From CAKVON01 sp902475665 (lineage in GTDB: Bacteria > Actinomycetota > Coriobacteriia > Coriobacteriales > Atopobiaceae): a stretch of 64,000 nt of DNA. Under the pieces are notes generated by a model. That model had not been told where the DNA came from, did not search any database, and worked only from the letters and a program-made list of their open reading frames with translations. Where the stretch lies: NCBI GenBank assembly GCA_036321795.1, contig JAWQCY010000004.1, positions 156,746 to 220,745 on the forward strand. The letters are read 5' to 3'. Position 1 is the first letter of the stretch; the number at the start of each line of letters is the position of its first letter. Position numbers and translations under genes: made by a program. Positions 33,139 to 40,643 of this stretch are shown in pieces.

Positions 33139-34629
33139 CTAGCGCCGGGCCAACGCGCGCAATGCCTCGGTCGCGCGTGGCTCGTCCACCGAGTCGTAGC
33201 GCACCACCAGCCGGCGCAACCCATCCGCCGCGGTCGCGTTGCGCGCGTCGTACGCCAGCTCGCCCATCGGACGCGCCTCGATCCCCCTGCTGCCGAGAAG
33301 TGCCGCGAGCTCGGACTCCGATCGCCGCGCGTCGACCGCCAGCACGCAGTGCAGGCCAGCGTCGGCCGCCTCCATCCGCACGCGCCCGGACGCGCCACTT
33401 GCCTCCAGCGCGCGGCGCAGGGCGTCGCGCTCGTCCCGGGCACGCTTGCGCACGCGGGCGACGTGGCGCTCGTAGCTGCCATCCGCCAGGATGCGCGCGA
33501 GTGCAAGCTGGTCGATGGTGCCCACGGTAGACGAGTAGAACCCGAGCTCGCCCGCATAGCGCCGGGCCAGCTGCGGCGGCAGGACCATGTATGCCAGGCG
33601 CAGCGCCGACCCCAGGCCCATCGAGAACGTGTTGCTGTAGATGACCCGCCCGCAGGCGTCCACGCTCGCAAGGGACGGCACGGGCCTTCCCGCCAGGCGA
33701 AACTCGCAGTCGTAGTCGTCCTCCACAATCCAGCGGTCGGTGTTGGCCCGCGACGCCCAGCCAAGCAGCTCGTAGCGTCTGGCGATGCTCGTGACCAGGC
33801 CCGTCGGGTACTGGTGCGACGGCATCAGGTGCACGACGTTGGCGCCGCTTCGCTCCAGAAGGTCGCATCGCATGCCCTGGGCGTCTAGCGGGATGTGTTC
33901 GACGCGGGCGCCATGCGCGCGATACAGAGACGTCAGGCGCGGATAGCCGGGATCCTCCAGCGCGACCGAGAGGCCATGACACCCCAACAGCTGCACGATG
34001 GCGCCATCGAGCACCTGGGCGCCGGCGCCCACGACCACGCATTCGGGGTCAACCTCCATCCCGCGCGTCTGCCGAAGGTATCTCGCGATCGCCTCCCGCA
34101 GGCGCGGCAGCCCCTGCGCAGGGCTCGCGGCAAACAGCGAGGCGTCCGGCTCCTCCGCAAGCGTCGCGCGCAACGCACGCGCCCACAAGCGTCCAGCCTC
34201 CGTCGCCGAGCCGCCCATGCGCCCGGTCGCCACACGCGGGGCCGCATCCCCCACGCGCATGTCGTCTTCCTGCCGAGAAGCACCATGGGTCGCAGGCGCC
34301 GCCGGCGCAGTCGCGCCCGTCGCCGCAGGCACCCCCGTCATTCCGGCGCCCGCCATGCCCGCCCCCGCCATGGTGTGCACGCCCGCCGGAAGCTCGCACA
34401 CGTAGAAGCCGCTTCTCGGGCGGGAGGCCACGTAGCCCTCGACCACCAACTGCTCGTAGGCACCCTCGACCGTGACTACGCTCACGCCGAGGTGCTCGGC
34501 CAGCGCGCGCTTCGACGGCAGGCGGTCGCCCGCGGCAAGCCTGCCGGCGACCACGTCGTCGCGAATCGAGCGGTAGAGAAACTCGTAGAGGGGCGCGTCA
34601 CCACGCGCCGACAGATCGTAGTCGAGCAA
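33139..34629 (-). CDS. pdxR: MocR/PdxR-type GntR-aminotransferase regulator lacking the PLP-binding lysine
   Basis: A 496-residue regulator. Residues ~1-75 are a GntR winged HTH (LPSKRALAEHLGVSVVTVEGAYEQL). A ~60-residue Ala/Gly/Met linker follows, then a fold-type I aminotransferase domain with PSHQYPTGLV and VEDDYDCEFRL. At the position where MocR proteins carry the Schiff-base Lys (TFSK), this protein reads YSNTFSMGLGSALRLAYMV, with Met in its place. Divergent placement from pdxS-pdxT identifies it as the likely PdxR controlling PLP synthesis. Start is a TTG at 34629 after AAGG. Two repeat copies lie in the gene (33295, and variant 34275 in the linker). Confidence 0.85.
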   Translation of the reverse strand: MLDYDLSARGDAPLYEFLYRSIRDDVVAGRLAAGDRLPSKRALAEHLGVSVVTVEGAYEQLVVEGYVASRPRSGFYVCELPAGVHTMAGAGMAGAGMTGVPAATGATAPAAPATHGASRQEDDMRVGDAAPRVATGRMGGSATEAGRLWARALRATLAEEPDASLFAASPAQGLPRLREAIARYLRQTRGMEVDPECVVVGAGAQVLDGAIVQLLGCHGLSVALEDPGYPRLTSLYRAHGARVEHIPLDAQGMRCDLLERSGANVVHLMPSHQYPTGLVTSIARRYELLGWASRANTDRWIVEDDYDCEFRLAGRPVPSLASVDACGRVIYSNTFSMGLGSALRLAYMVLPPQLARRYAGELGFYSSTVGTIDQLALARILADGSYERHVARVRKRARDERDALRRALEASGASGRVRMEAADAGLHCVLAVDARRSESELAALLGSRGIEARPMGELAYDARNATAADGLRRLVVRYDSVDEPRATEALRALARR

Positions 34630-34661
34630 CTGACCTTATCGCCACCCACCGTCTGACCTTA
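34630..34661. promoter_or_regulatory. Direct repeats CTGACCTTA in the pdxR-pdxS divergent promoter
   Basis: CTGACCTTA occurs at 34630-34638 and 34653-34661, 23 bases apart, with a further CACTGACC just after. MocR regulators commonly bind direct repeats. The first copy overlaps the pdxR ribosome site and start, suggesting autocontrol. Confidence 0.45.
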
Positions 34662-34785
34662 CACTGACCCGACGATTTTCTCACCAACTGGGTGTTTTGC
34701 CAATGTCAGACCAACCCTATCCTTACGAGAATCCAACACGGACACACGGTGGCAAACGCGCCGCCGTACGAGGAAGGGAACGAGA

Positions 34786-35670
34786 ATGGCACAGGACACC
34801 CAGAGCCGCAGCTCGCTCAACAGGGAGCTCGCGCAGATGTTCAAGGGCGGCGTCATCATGGACGTCACCACCCCCGAGCAGGCACGCATCGCCGAGGAGG
34901 CGGGCGCCTGCGCCGTCATGGCGCTCGAGCGCATCCCGGCCGACATCCGCGCCGCCGGCGGCGTCAGCCGCATGAGCGACCCCAAGATGATCAAGGGCAT
35001 CCAGCAGGCCGTCTCCATCCCCGTCATGGCAAAGGTGCGCATCGGCCACTTCGTCGAGGCGCAGATCCTTCAGGCCATCGACATCGACTACATCGACGAG
35101 TCCGAGGTCCTGACCCCCGCCGACGACACCCACCACATCGACAAGACCAAGTTCGCCGTGCCATTCGTCTGCGGTGCCCGCGACCTGGGCGAGGCCCTGC
35201 GCCGCGTCGCCGAGGGCGCGAGCATGATCCGCACCAAGGGTGAGGCCGGCACCGGCGACGTCGTCCAGGCCGTCCGCCACATGCGCAAGATGCAGAGCCA
35301 GATCCGCGAGGTCGCCGGCCTCGCCGAGGACGAGCTGTTCGAGAAGGCCAAGCAGCTCCAGGTGTCTCTCAACCTGCTGCGCCAGGTCCACGAGACCGGC
35401 AAGCTGCCCGTGGTCAACTTCGCCGCAGGCGGCGTGGCGACGCCCGCCGACGCCGCCCTCATGATGCAGCTTGGCGCCGAGGGCGTCTTCGTCGGCTCGG
35501 GAATCTTCAAGAGCGGCAACCCCGCGAAGCGCGCCGCCGCCATCGTCAAGTCGGTCGCCAACTACACCGACGCGGCGCTTATCGCCAGCCTTTCCGAGGA
35601 CCTGGGCGAGGCCATGGTCGGCATCAACGCCGGCGAGATCGACGTCATCATGGAGGAGCGCGGCCTGTAG
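34786..35670 (+). CDS. pdxS: Pyridoxal 5'-phosphate synthase subunit PdxS
   Basis: A 294-residue TIM-barrel synthase of the DXP-independent vitamin B6 route. It combines ribose 5-phosphate, glyceraldehyde 3-phosphate and ammonia. MALERIPADIRAAGGVSRMSDP, AKVRIGHFVEAQIL (first catalytic Lys) and RTKGEAGTGDVV (second Lys) are intact, as is PVVNFAAGGVATPADAA. ATG 34786 follows GAGGAAGGGA. pdxT lies 21 bases downstream and supplies ammonia. Divergent pdxR presumably regulates both. Confidence 0.97.
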   Translation: MAQDTQSRSSLNRELAQMFKGGVIMDVTTPEQARIAEEAGACAVMALERIPADIRAAGGVSRMSDPKMIKGIQQAVSIPVMAKVRIGHFVEAQILQAIDIDYIDESEVLTPADDTHHIDKTKFAVPFVCGARDLGEALRRVAEGASMIRTKGEAGTGDVVQAVRHMRKMQSQIREVAGLAEDELFEKAKQLQVSLNLLRQVHETGKLPVVNFAAGGVATPADAALMMQLGAEGVFVGSGIFKSGNPAKRAAAIVKSVANYTDAALIASLSEDLGEAMVGINAGEIDVIMEERGL

Positions 35671-35691
35671 GCCACGGGAAGGCGGGAAACA

Positions 35692-36264
35692 ATGAGCAGG
35701 AAAATCGCTGTCCTGGCCGTTCAGGGCGCCTTCGTCGAGCACGAGCGCATGCTCGAGGGCCTTGGCTGCGAGTGCGTCGAGCTACGCCAGGCGGCCGACC
35801 TCGAGCGCGACTTCGACGGCCTGGTGCTTCCGGGCGGCGAGTCGACCACCCAAGGCAAGCTGCTCGACGAGCTAGGGATGCTCGAGGGGCTTCGCGACCG
35901 CATAGCGGGCGGCCTGCCCACCCTCGCCACCTGCGCGGGGCTGATTCTTCTGGCGCGGCGCCTGGACGCCCACGACGACCGCGGCACCCCTCGCCTCGCC
36001 ACCATGGACATGGAGGTCCGCCGCAACGCCTACGGTCGCCAGCTGGGAAGCTTTCGCACCACGGCCACGGTCGAGGGCGTCGGCGAGGTGCCCGCGACCT
36101 TCATCCGCGCACCCTACGTCACGCATGCCGAGAAGGACGTCGAGGTCCTGGCGCAGGTCGACGGTCGCATCGTGGCGGTGAGGCAGGGCAGGCAGCTGGG
36201 TCTTGCCTTCCACCCTGAGCTCGATTCCGACACGCGCCTGCACGAGCTGTTCCTCTCGCTGTAG
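35692..36264 (+). CDS. pdxT: Pyridoxal 5'-phosphate synthase glutaminase subunit PdxT
   Basis: A 190-residue class I glutaminase that delivers ammonia to PdxS. Catalytic Cys is in LATCAGLILLA, the oxyanion strand in LPGGESTTQGKLL, and the His/Glu pair in GLAFHPELDSD. IRAPYVTHAEKDVEVLA is the usual IRAP loop, but its variable turn is spelled by a copy of the dispersed repeat (36130-36138). Length is normal. It ends the pdxST operon at a bidirectional hairpin (36348-36380). Confidence 0.96.
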   Translation: MSRKIAVLAVQGAFVEHERMLEGLGCECVELRQAADLERDFDGLVLPGGESTTQGKLLDELGMLEGLRDRIAGGLPTLATCAGLILLARRLDAHDDRGTPRLATMDMEVRRNAYGRQLGSFRTTATVEGVGEVPATFIRAPYVTHAEKDVEVLAQVDGRIVAVRQGRQLGLAFHPELDSDTRLHELFLSL

Positions 36265-36347
36265 GGACCACGGCCCAACAGGAGCCTGACAGTCGTCCGA
36301 CAACGCCCGACGACATCCCAATGGCGTCGAACAACATCCCAACAAGA

Positions 36348-36380
36348 ATGGGGCCGCCCGAGAAGATCGGACGGCCCCAT
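36348..36380. terminator. Bidirectional terminator between convergent pdxT and the RGG-tail gene
   Basis: ATGGGGCCGCCCG (36348-36360) pairs with CGGACGGCCCCAT (36368-36380) with one mismatch and a 7-base loop AGAAGAT. The U tracts are weak on both sides. The left arm and loop together read CCCGAGAAG, a diverged repeat core. Confidence 0.65.
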
Positions 36381-36438
36381 CTCATTGCGCGATTACGCGA
36401 CTCTTGCCACGCGCGACACGGCGCGCGGCAGACGACTC

Positions 36439-36930
36439 CTAGTAGCGGTTGCCGCCACGGTAACCGCCACGGTCATTGCCGCCACGGTAACCGCCGCGGT
36501 TGTCACGGCCGCCGAAGCCGCGGTCGTTACCGCCGCGATAGCCGCCGCGGTCGCCGCCACGACGGTCGTCACGGCCGCCGAAGCCGCCACGACGGTCGCC
36601 GCCGCGGTCGTTGCCGCGGAAGCCGCCACGGTCGTTGCCGCCACGGAAGCCACCGCGGTTGTCACGGCCGCCGAAGCCGCGGTCGTTGCCGCCGCGATAG
36701 CCGCCACGGTCGCCGCCGCGGTTGTCACGGCCGCCGAAGCCACGGTCGCCGCCGCGACGGTCGTCACGGCCGCCGAAGCCGCCACGACGGTCGCCGCCGC
36801 GGTCGTTGCCGCGGAAGCCGCCGCGGTTGTCACGGCCGCCGAAGCCGCCACGACGGTCGCCGCCACGATCGTTGCCGCGGAAGCCGCCGCGGTCGTTGCC
36901 GCCACGGCCGCCGAAGTCACGGTCGTTGTC
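36439..36930 (-). repeat. Coding tandem repeat (RGG/GGRDN units)
   Basis: Imperfect repeats of 12-45 bases, mainly GGCGGCCGTGACAACCGC-like units read on the minus strand, encode the Gly/Arg/Asp/Asn tail. Long stretches recur almost unchanged (for example the block with GGRDDRRGGDRG is present twice). This suggests recent expansion by slippage or recombination. Confidence 0.8.
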
Positions 36931-37530
36931 CAGGCCCATGGCAACCAGGGGGTCGATGACCTTGTCGAGCATGGCGAACAGCTCGTCAAGCTCCTCATCG
37001 GACAGACCGGGCACGTAGCGCTCGGCGTCGACGCCGGCGGCCTCGGCCTCGTCAGCGGCACCCTCGGCGGCGCGCACGACGACGTGGCGCTTGTCCTTGT
37101 CCTCGGGGACGATGCGGGCCACGAGGTCCTTCTCCTCGGCCTCCGCCAGGATCTCGTCCAGGGCGCGAACGCCCATGCCCAGCAGGTCAGCCATCTCCTT
37201 CTGCTCCATGCTCGGCTTGAGCTCGAGCAGACGCAGCGCACGGACCAGGTCCTTCACGCGGCCGGCCTTCTCCTCGGCGGCGTCGTTGATGGCGTTGCGG
37301 CGGTTGCGCAGCAGGCGAGCGGCACGGTTGCACTTGTCCAGGAGGGTCGCGTCGTAGTCCGGCTCAACCTCGTCGTCCTTCTCGGCATCCTCGGCCTCGT
37401 CGTCGACCTGCTCCTCGTCGAACTCGGCCTCGTCGCAGGACTCGACGGTCTCGTCGATGGCGTCATCCATGGCGTCGTCGATGTTCTCGCTCTCGATGTT
37501 CTCGTTCTCGTAGTTCTCGTTCTCGGACAT
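36439..37530 (-). CDS. Winged-helix (MarR-like) protein with acidic N-terminus and RGG-repeat tail
   Basis: A 363-residue protein in three parts. Residues ~1-60 are acidic and Asn/Glu-rich (MSENENYENENIESENIDD). Residues ~62-165 are helical and contain a MarR-like winged HTH (RALRLLELKPSMEQKEMADLLGMGVRALDEILAEA). Residues ~206-363 are 150 residues of RGG/GGRDNRGG/GGNDRGG repeats, encoded by near-identical DNA at 36439-36930. RGG tails bind RNA and favour phase separation, so an RNA-linked role is plausible for the whole. ATG 37530 has an AAGGAGAGGG site. The repeat DNA is prone to length change. The wHTH call is moderate; the tail is certain. Confidence 0.8.
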   Translation of the reverse strand: MSENENYENENIESENIDDAMDDAIDETVESCDEAEFDEEQVDDEAEDAEKDDEVEPDYDATLLDKCNRAARLLRNRRNAINDAAEEKAGRVKDLVRALRLLELKPSMEQKEMADLLGMGVRALDEILAEAEEKDLVARIVPEDKDKRHVVVRAAEGAADEAEAAGVDAERYVPGLSDEELDELFAMLDKVIDPLVAMGLDNDRDFGGRGGNDRGGFRGNDRGGDRRGGFGGRDNRGGFRGNDRGGDRRGGFGGRDDRRGGDRGFGGRDNRGGDRGGYRGGNDRGFGGRDNRGGFRGGNDRGGFRGNDRGGDRRGGFGGRDDRRGGDRGGYRGGNDRGFGGRDNRGGYRGGNDRGGYRGGNRY

Positions 37531-37690
37531 GCGTCCCTCTCCTTCTGCGCCGACCCTGCGGCGCGTCACGTGCCCCTCGCGGGGGCCGCACGCCTTCGTC
37601 GCGTGCGATTCAAACGGGCGGTGTCCCGATGCGGGACCCGCGTTCCATGGCCAGTCGCCCCATGCGACCGACAAAACCTGACCAAGTTTA

Positions 37691-37726
37691 GGGGCGCGGA
37701 CACCCAATGCGTGCCCGCGCCCCGTT
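37691..37726. terminator. Hairpin in the gap after the HTH-aminotransferase gene
   Basis: GGGGCGCGGACAC (37691-37703) pairs with GTGCCCGCGCCCC (37711-37723), followed by GTTT on the plus strand and TAAACTTGG on the minus. It is probably the terminator of the minus-strand aminotransferase gene. A dispersed-repeat copy lies 40 bases away (37766-37774). Confidence 0.5.
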
Positions 37727-37814
37727 TGCCCACGAAAGGCCCACGTCATGTGCATGTTTCCTGCAGAGAAGTGCCTCGCGCGGAGGACACGTGAGAGACG
37801 CCCCCGTGGACCCC

Positions 37815-39425
37815 CTATGCCTGCCTGTAGGTGGAGAGGAAGTCGGCCAGGTCCTCCATGCACTCCTTGAGGACCTCCATGCGCGGCAGGTAGACGATGC
37901 GGAAGTGGTCGGGCTCCGCCCAGTTGAAGCCACCGCCGCGCGTGATCAGGATCTTCTTCTGGTGCAGCAGGTCGAGCGCGAACTGTTCGTCGTCGGTGAT
38001 GTTGAACTTCTTCACGTCGAGCTTGGGGAAGATGTAGAACGCCGCCTTGGGCTTGACCGCCGTGACGCCATCGATCTGGTTGAGCGCCTCGTAGACGTAG
38101 TTGCGCTGCTCGTAGACGCGGCCACCGGGGCGAATGTACTCGTTGACCGACTGATAGCCGCCCAACGCCGTCTGAACGATGGACTGCGCCGGAACGTTGG
38201 AGCACAGGCGCATGTTGGACAGCATGTTGACGCCCAGGATGAAGTCCCTCATCGAGGCGATGTTGCCCGACAGCACCATCCAGCCCACCCGGTAGCCACA
38301 GATCATGTGCGACTTGGACAGGCCCGAGAAGGTGACGCAGGGAAGGTCGGGCGCGAGCGACGCGATCGAGATGTGCTCGAAGCCGTCCATGATCAGACGG
38401 TCGTAGATCTCGTCGGAGAAGATCATCAGCTGATGCCTGCGCGCGATCTCGACGATGCCCTCGAGGATCTCGCGCGAGTAGACGGCGCCCGTGGGGTTGT
38501 TCGGGTTGATGATGACGATGGCCTTGGTGCGCGAGGTGACCTTGCTCTCCATGTCCTGCAGGTCGGGGTTCCACTCGTTTGCCTCGTCGCAGACGTAGTG
38601 GACGGGGTTGCCGCCAGCTAGGGTGGCGCACGCGGTCCACAGCGGGTAGTCCGGGCTGGGGATCAGCACCTCGTCCCCATCGTCGAGAAGCGCGTGCATG
38701 CAAAGCTGGATGAGCTCGGACACGCCGTTGCCGGTGTAGATGTGCCTCATGTCGACGTTGGGGATGTTGCGCAGCTGGGAGTACTGCATAATCGCTTTGC
38801 GCGCGGCGAACAGGCCGCGCGAGTCGGAGTAGCCCTCGCAGTCGGCCAGCTGCTGGCGCATGTCAAAAACGACCTCGTCCGGGGCACGGAAGCCGAACGT
38901 TGCGGGGTTACCGATGTTGAGCTTGAGGATGCGGGCACCGTCCTCCTCCATACGGGCGGCCTCGTCGACCACCGGGCCACGCACGTCGTACAGGACGTTG
39001 TCGAGCTTGTCGGACTTCTTGAACTGTCGCATGGGTGTCTCCCCTTGGATGTCGTTACTGACGGTGGTTACGGGTGCGGATGCGCTCGCGGGTGACGCGG
39101 TGGTCGGGCTCGGGGTGGCCGGGGCTACGCCCGGCCCGCTAGCTCGCGCGGGAAGCACTGGGCTGACGGCGGGAACGCGGCCAACGCTCGGCGTGGAGTC
39201 GTTGGTCGGGACTCCCGCGAGCCAGGCGGCGTCGACCCGCAGCAGGTCGGCAAGGAGCGCCATGACGTCGCGACGAGGCGTGACCTTGCCGCTGACGTAC
39301 TGGCTCACCTGTGACTTTCCAAGCTTGGCGCCCTTCTCGGCAGCCATTCGGACGAGGTCGGACTGCCTGATGCCCGCGGCATCCATCGTGGCCGCGAGCC
39401 TGTCTTTGAACGAGTTGCCTGACAT
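37815..39425 (-). CDS. XRE-type HTH domain fused to a class I aminotransferase (AlaA-like), with an internal start
   Basis: A 536-residue protein. Residues ~1-70 are a Cro/C1-type HTH (FKDRLAATMDAAGIRQSDLV...KSQVSQYVSGKVTPRRDVM). Residues ~75-131 are an Ala/Ser/Thr/Pro linker. From Met132 (39032) comes a complete fold-type I aminotransferase starting MRQFKKSDKLDNVLYDVRGP, with NPNNPTGAVYS, FSDEIYDRLI and the PLP lysine in FSGLSKSHMICGYRVGW. The closest family is AlaA/AspC-like alanine or aspartate transaminase. An AAGGGGAG site 7 bases before codon 132 suggests a second, HTH-free product of 405 residues. The full-length start at 39425 has GGAAGGA. Operator-like palindromes lie just upstream. 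Confidence 0.88.
   Translation of the reverse strand: MSGNSFKDRLAATMDAAGIRQSDLVRMAAEKGAKLGKSQVSQYVSGKVTPRRDVMALLADLLRVDAAWLAGVPTNDSTPSVGRVPAVSPVLPARASGPGVAPATPSPTTASPASASAPVTTVSNDIQGETPMRQFKKSDKLDNVLYDVRGPVVDEAARMEEDGARILKLNIGNPATFGFRAPDEVVFDMRQQLADCEGYSDSRGLFAARKAIMQYSQLRNIPNVDMRHIYTGNGVSELIQLCMHALLDDGDEVLIPSPDYPLWTACATLAGGNPVHYVCDEANEWNPDLQDMESKVTSRTKAIVIINPNNPTGAVYSREILEGIVEIARRHQLMIFSDEIYDRLIMDGFEHISIASLAPDLPCVTFSGLSKSHMICGYRVGWMVLSGNIASMRDFILGVNMLSNMRLCSNVPAQSIVQTALGGYQSVNEYIRPGGRVYEQRNYVYEALNQIDGVTAVKPKAAFYIFPKLDVKKFNITDDEQFALDLLHQKKILITRGGGFNWAEPDHFRIVYLPRMEVLKECMEDLADFLSTYRQA
39020..39050 (-). promoter_or_regulatory. Internal ribosome-binding site and ATG inside the HTH-aminotransferase gene
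   Basis: On the minus strand CCAAGGGGAGACACCC precedes ATG at 39032, in frame with the aminotransferase domain. Spacing and strength are those of a normal start in this genome. The domain boundary coincides with it exactly. Confidence 0.6.
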
Positions 39426-39467
39426 GCGAGCGTCCTTCCGGTCGTGCGATTGCCCTGGAGGTGGATG

Positions 39468-39563
39468 TTGAAATTGAACTAGTTCAATTTCAATCTTCTT
39501 GGCAGGGCCGTGAGTTCAATTTCGTTGAACTATAGCACGTTGGAATTGAACTAATTGAACTTC
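39468..39563. promoter_or_regulatory. Cluster of TTGAAC palindromes, operator region of the HTH-aminotransferase gene
   Basis: 39468-39493 is a perfect 26-base palindrome with half-site TTGAAATTGAACT. 39514-39530 is GTTCAA-TTTCG-TTGAAC. 39545-39562 holds two direct AATTGAACT-type repeats at 9-base spacing. TATAGT (39529-39534, minus strand) is a likely -10 between them. The AT-richness contrasts sharply with the surroundings. The pattern fits autoregulation by the encoded HTH. Confidence 0.65.
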
Positions 39564-39644
39564 ATGACAGCAACATCTGGCGGGCGGAGACAGCCCTCGC
39601 CGGCAGTTGCAATCGCCATGGGCGTGACGCGTAACCTGACCGCG

Positions 39645-40502
39645 CTACCTTGCGGCGTCCGACCCCTCGCGACGAAGCGTCTCGAGCATGTGGCGCGGTA
39701 CGGCATGGCGAGCGCAACTGCCGATGACGTTTCCCGCGGCACGCTTGGCGTCAGCCGAGCCATTGCTCGTTGCATAGGCATGACCGAACGCGGCGAAGCG
39801 CTCGAGCATGCAGATGTCGTTGCCGCCATCGCCGTATACCGCGACCTCGTCCTCCCCCAGGCCCAGCCATCCCGCGAGCCACGCGAGGGCCGAACCCTTG
39901 TCGACGCCCGACGCGGTGATCTCGAACATCGTGGGGTCGAAGGGGGCGTTGACGACCTCGGGATGCTCTGCCAGAAACGCCGACACCTCGCGAGCGACCT
40001 CGGGCACCTGCCCCTGCAGGTGGAGGTTGACCTTGCAGACGGGCAGCGACGCGAGCTGGGCGGACGTGCAGTCGTAGACGTACTCGGGCGCGCCCGTCAT
40101 CCTCATTCCCCGCGTGGCGATCCTCCAGTAGCGCGGGGCATCCGCGAACGCGGCGGCGTGTTCGGCCTCCGAACAGCGGTGGTAGGTGTGCTCGGCGGTC
40201 ACAAACTCGAAGGGCAGGTCGCCAAACTCACTCACCAGGTCCACGCAAAACGCGGGGTCTACGGCCTCGGCGCGAAGAACCTCGTCACCCTCTCCCAGCA
40301 CGATCGACCCGTTGGCGCACACCACGCACATCCCTCCGCAAAAGCCGAAGTCGCGCGTCGTGCGGAACACCCGCCCGGTGGCTACCGAGAAGTGCGCGCC
40401 GGCCGCACGGACCTTGCCAATCGAGGTCAGGATCGTGCGGTCGGTCATGTGCATGGAGTTGAGCAGGGTCCCGTCGAGGTCTGCCGCGAAGAGTCTGATC
40501 AT
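39645..40502 (-). CDS. HAD superfamily Cof-type phosphatase
   Basis: A 285-residue HAD hydrolase with a C2 cap. Motif I is FAADLDGTLLNS, motif II is FSVATGR, motif III is Lys in VDKGSALAWL, and motif IV is VYGDGGNDICML. It probably dephosphorylates sugar phosphates, FMN or pyridoxal phosphate, as Cof/YbiV-like enzymes do with broad specificity. ATG 40502 with an AAGGAA site is preferred to an upstream in-frame start 7 codons earlier. Divergent palindromes separate it from the aminotransferase gene (same strand, downstream). A repeat copy falls in the AHFSVA codons (40387-40395). Confidence 0.88.
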   Translation of the reverse strand: MIRLFAADLDGTLLNSMHMTDRTILTSIGKVRAAGAHFSVATGRVFRTTRDFGFCGGMCVVCANGSIVLGEGDEVLRAEAVDPAFCVDLVSEFGDLPFEFVTAEHTYHRCSEAEHAAAFADAPRYWRIATRGMRMTGAPEYVYDCTSAQLASLPVCKVNLHLQGQVPEVAREVSAFLAEHPEVVNAPFDPTMFEITASGVDKGSALAWLAGWLGLGEDEVAVYGDGGNDICMLERFAAFGHAYATSNGSADAKRAAGNVIGSCARHAVPRHMLETLRREGSDAAR

Positions 40503-40547
40503 GCGCGATTCCTTACGTAGCGGCACGGGCCTTGCGTGGCGACACGA

Positions 40548-40583
40548 GCCGTGCCCGTCGAGCCGTGCCTACCGGGCCGTGCC
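40548..40583. repeat. Three 14-base direct repeats GCCGTGCC-N6
   Basis: GCCGTGCC occurs at 40548, 40562 and 40576, exactly 14 bases apart, in the gap between the HAD and bile salt hydrolase genes. An inverse GGCACGGG lies at 40522. Function unknown; it could be a regulator array or a slippage product. Confidence 0.4.
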
Positions 40584-40643
40584 TGTCGGCGGTCGAGGTG
40601 GCCGCAGGCACGTCACCCCTGCGCTCGCGGGTGCCGTTCGGTA

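Noticed and set aside
36439..36930. Possible CRISPR array or minisatellite
   Set aside because: The repeats have no unique spacers, stay in one reading frame and encode an RGG tail; they are coding repeats.
37126..37134. Some GAGAAGGAC copies (37126, 42452, 43054) as true members of the repeat family
   Set aside because: These sit in EKD codons without the TGCCGAGAAG flank and may be chance; they are counted but should not be weighted. The GAGAAGTGC set is the stronger evidence.
37531..38703. Upstream extension of the RGG-protein frame through the aminotransferase gene
   Set aside because: It is out of frame with the real aminotransferase, which has full catalytic motifs; the RGG protein has its own start signal at 37530.
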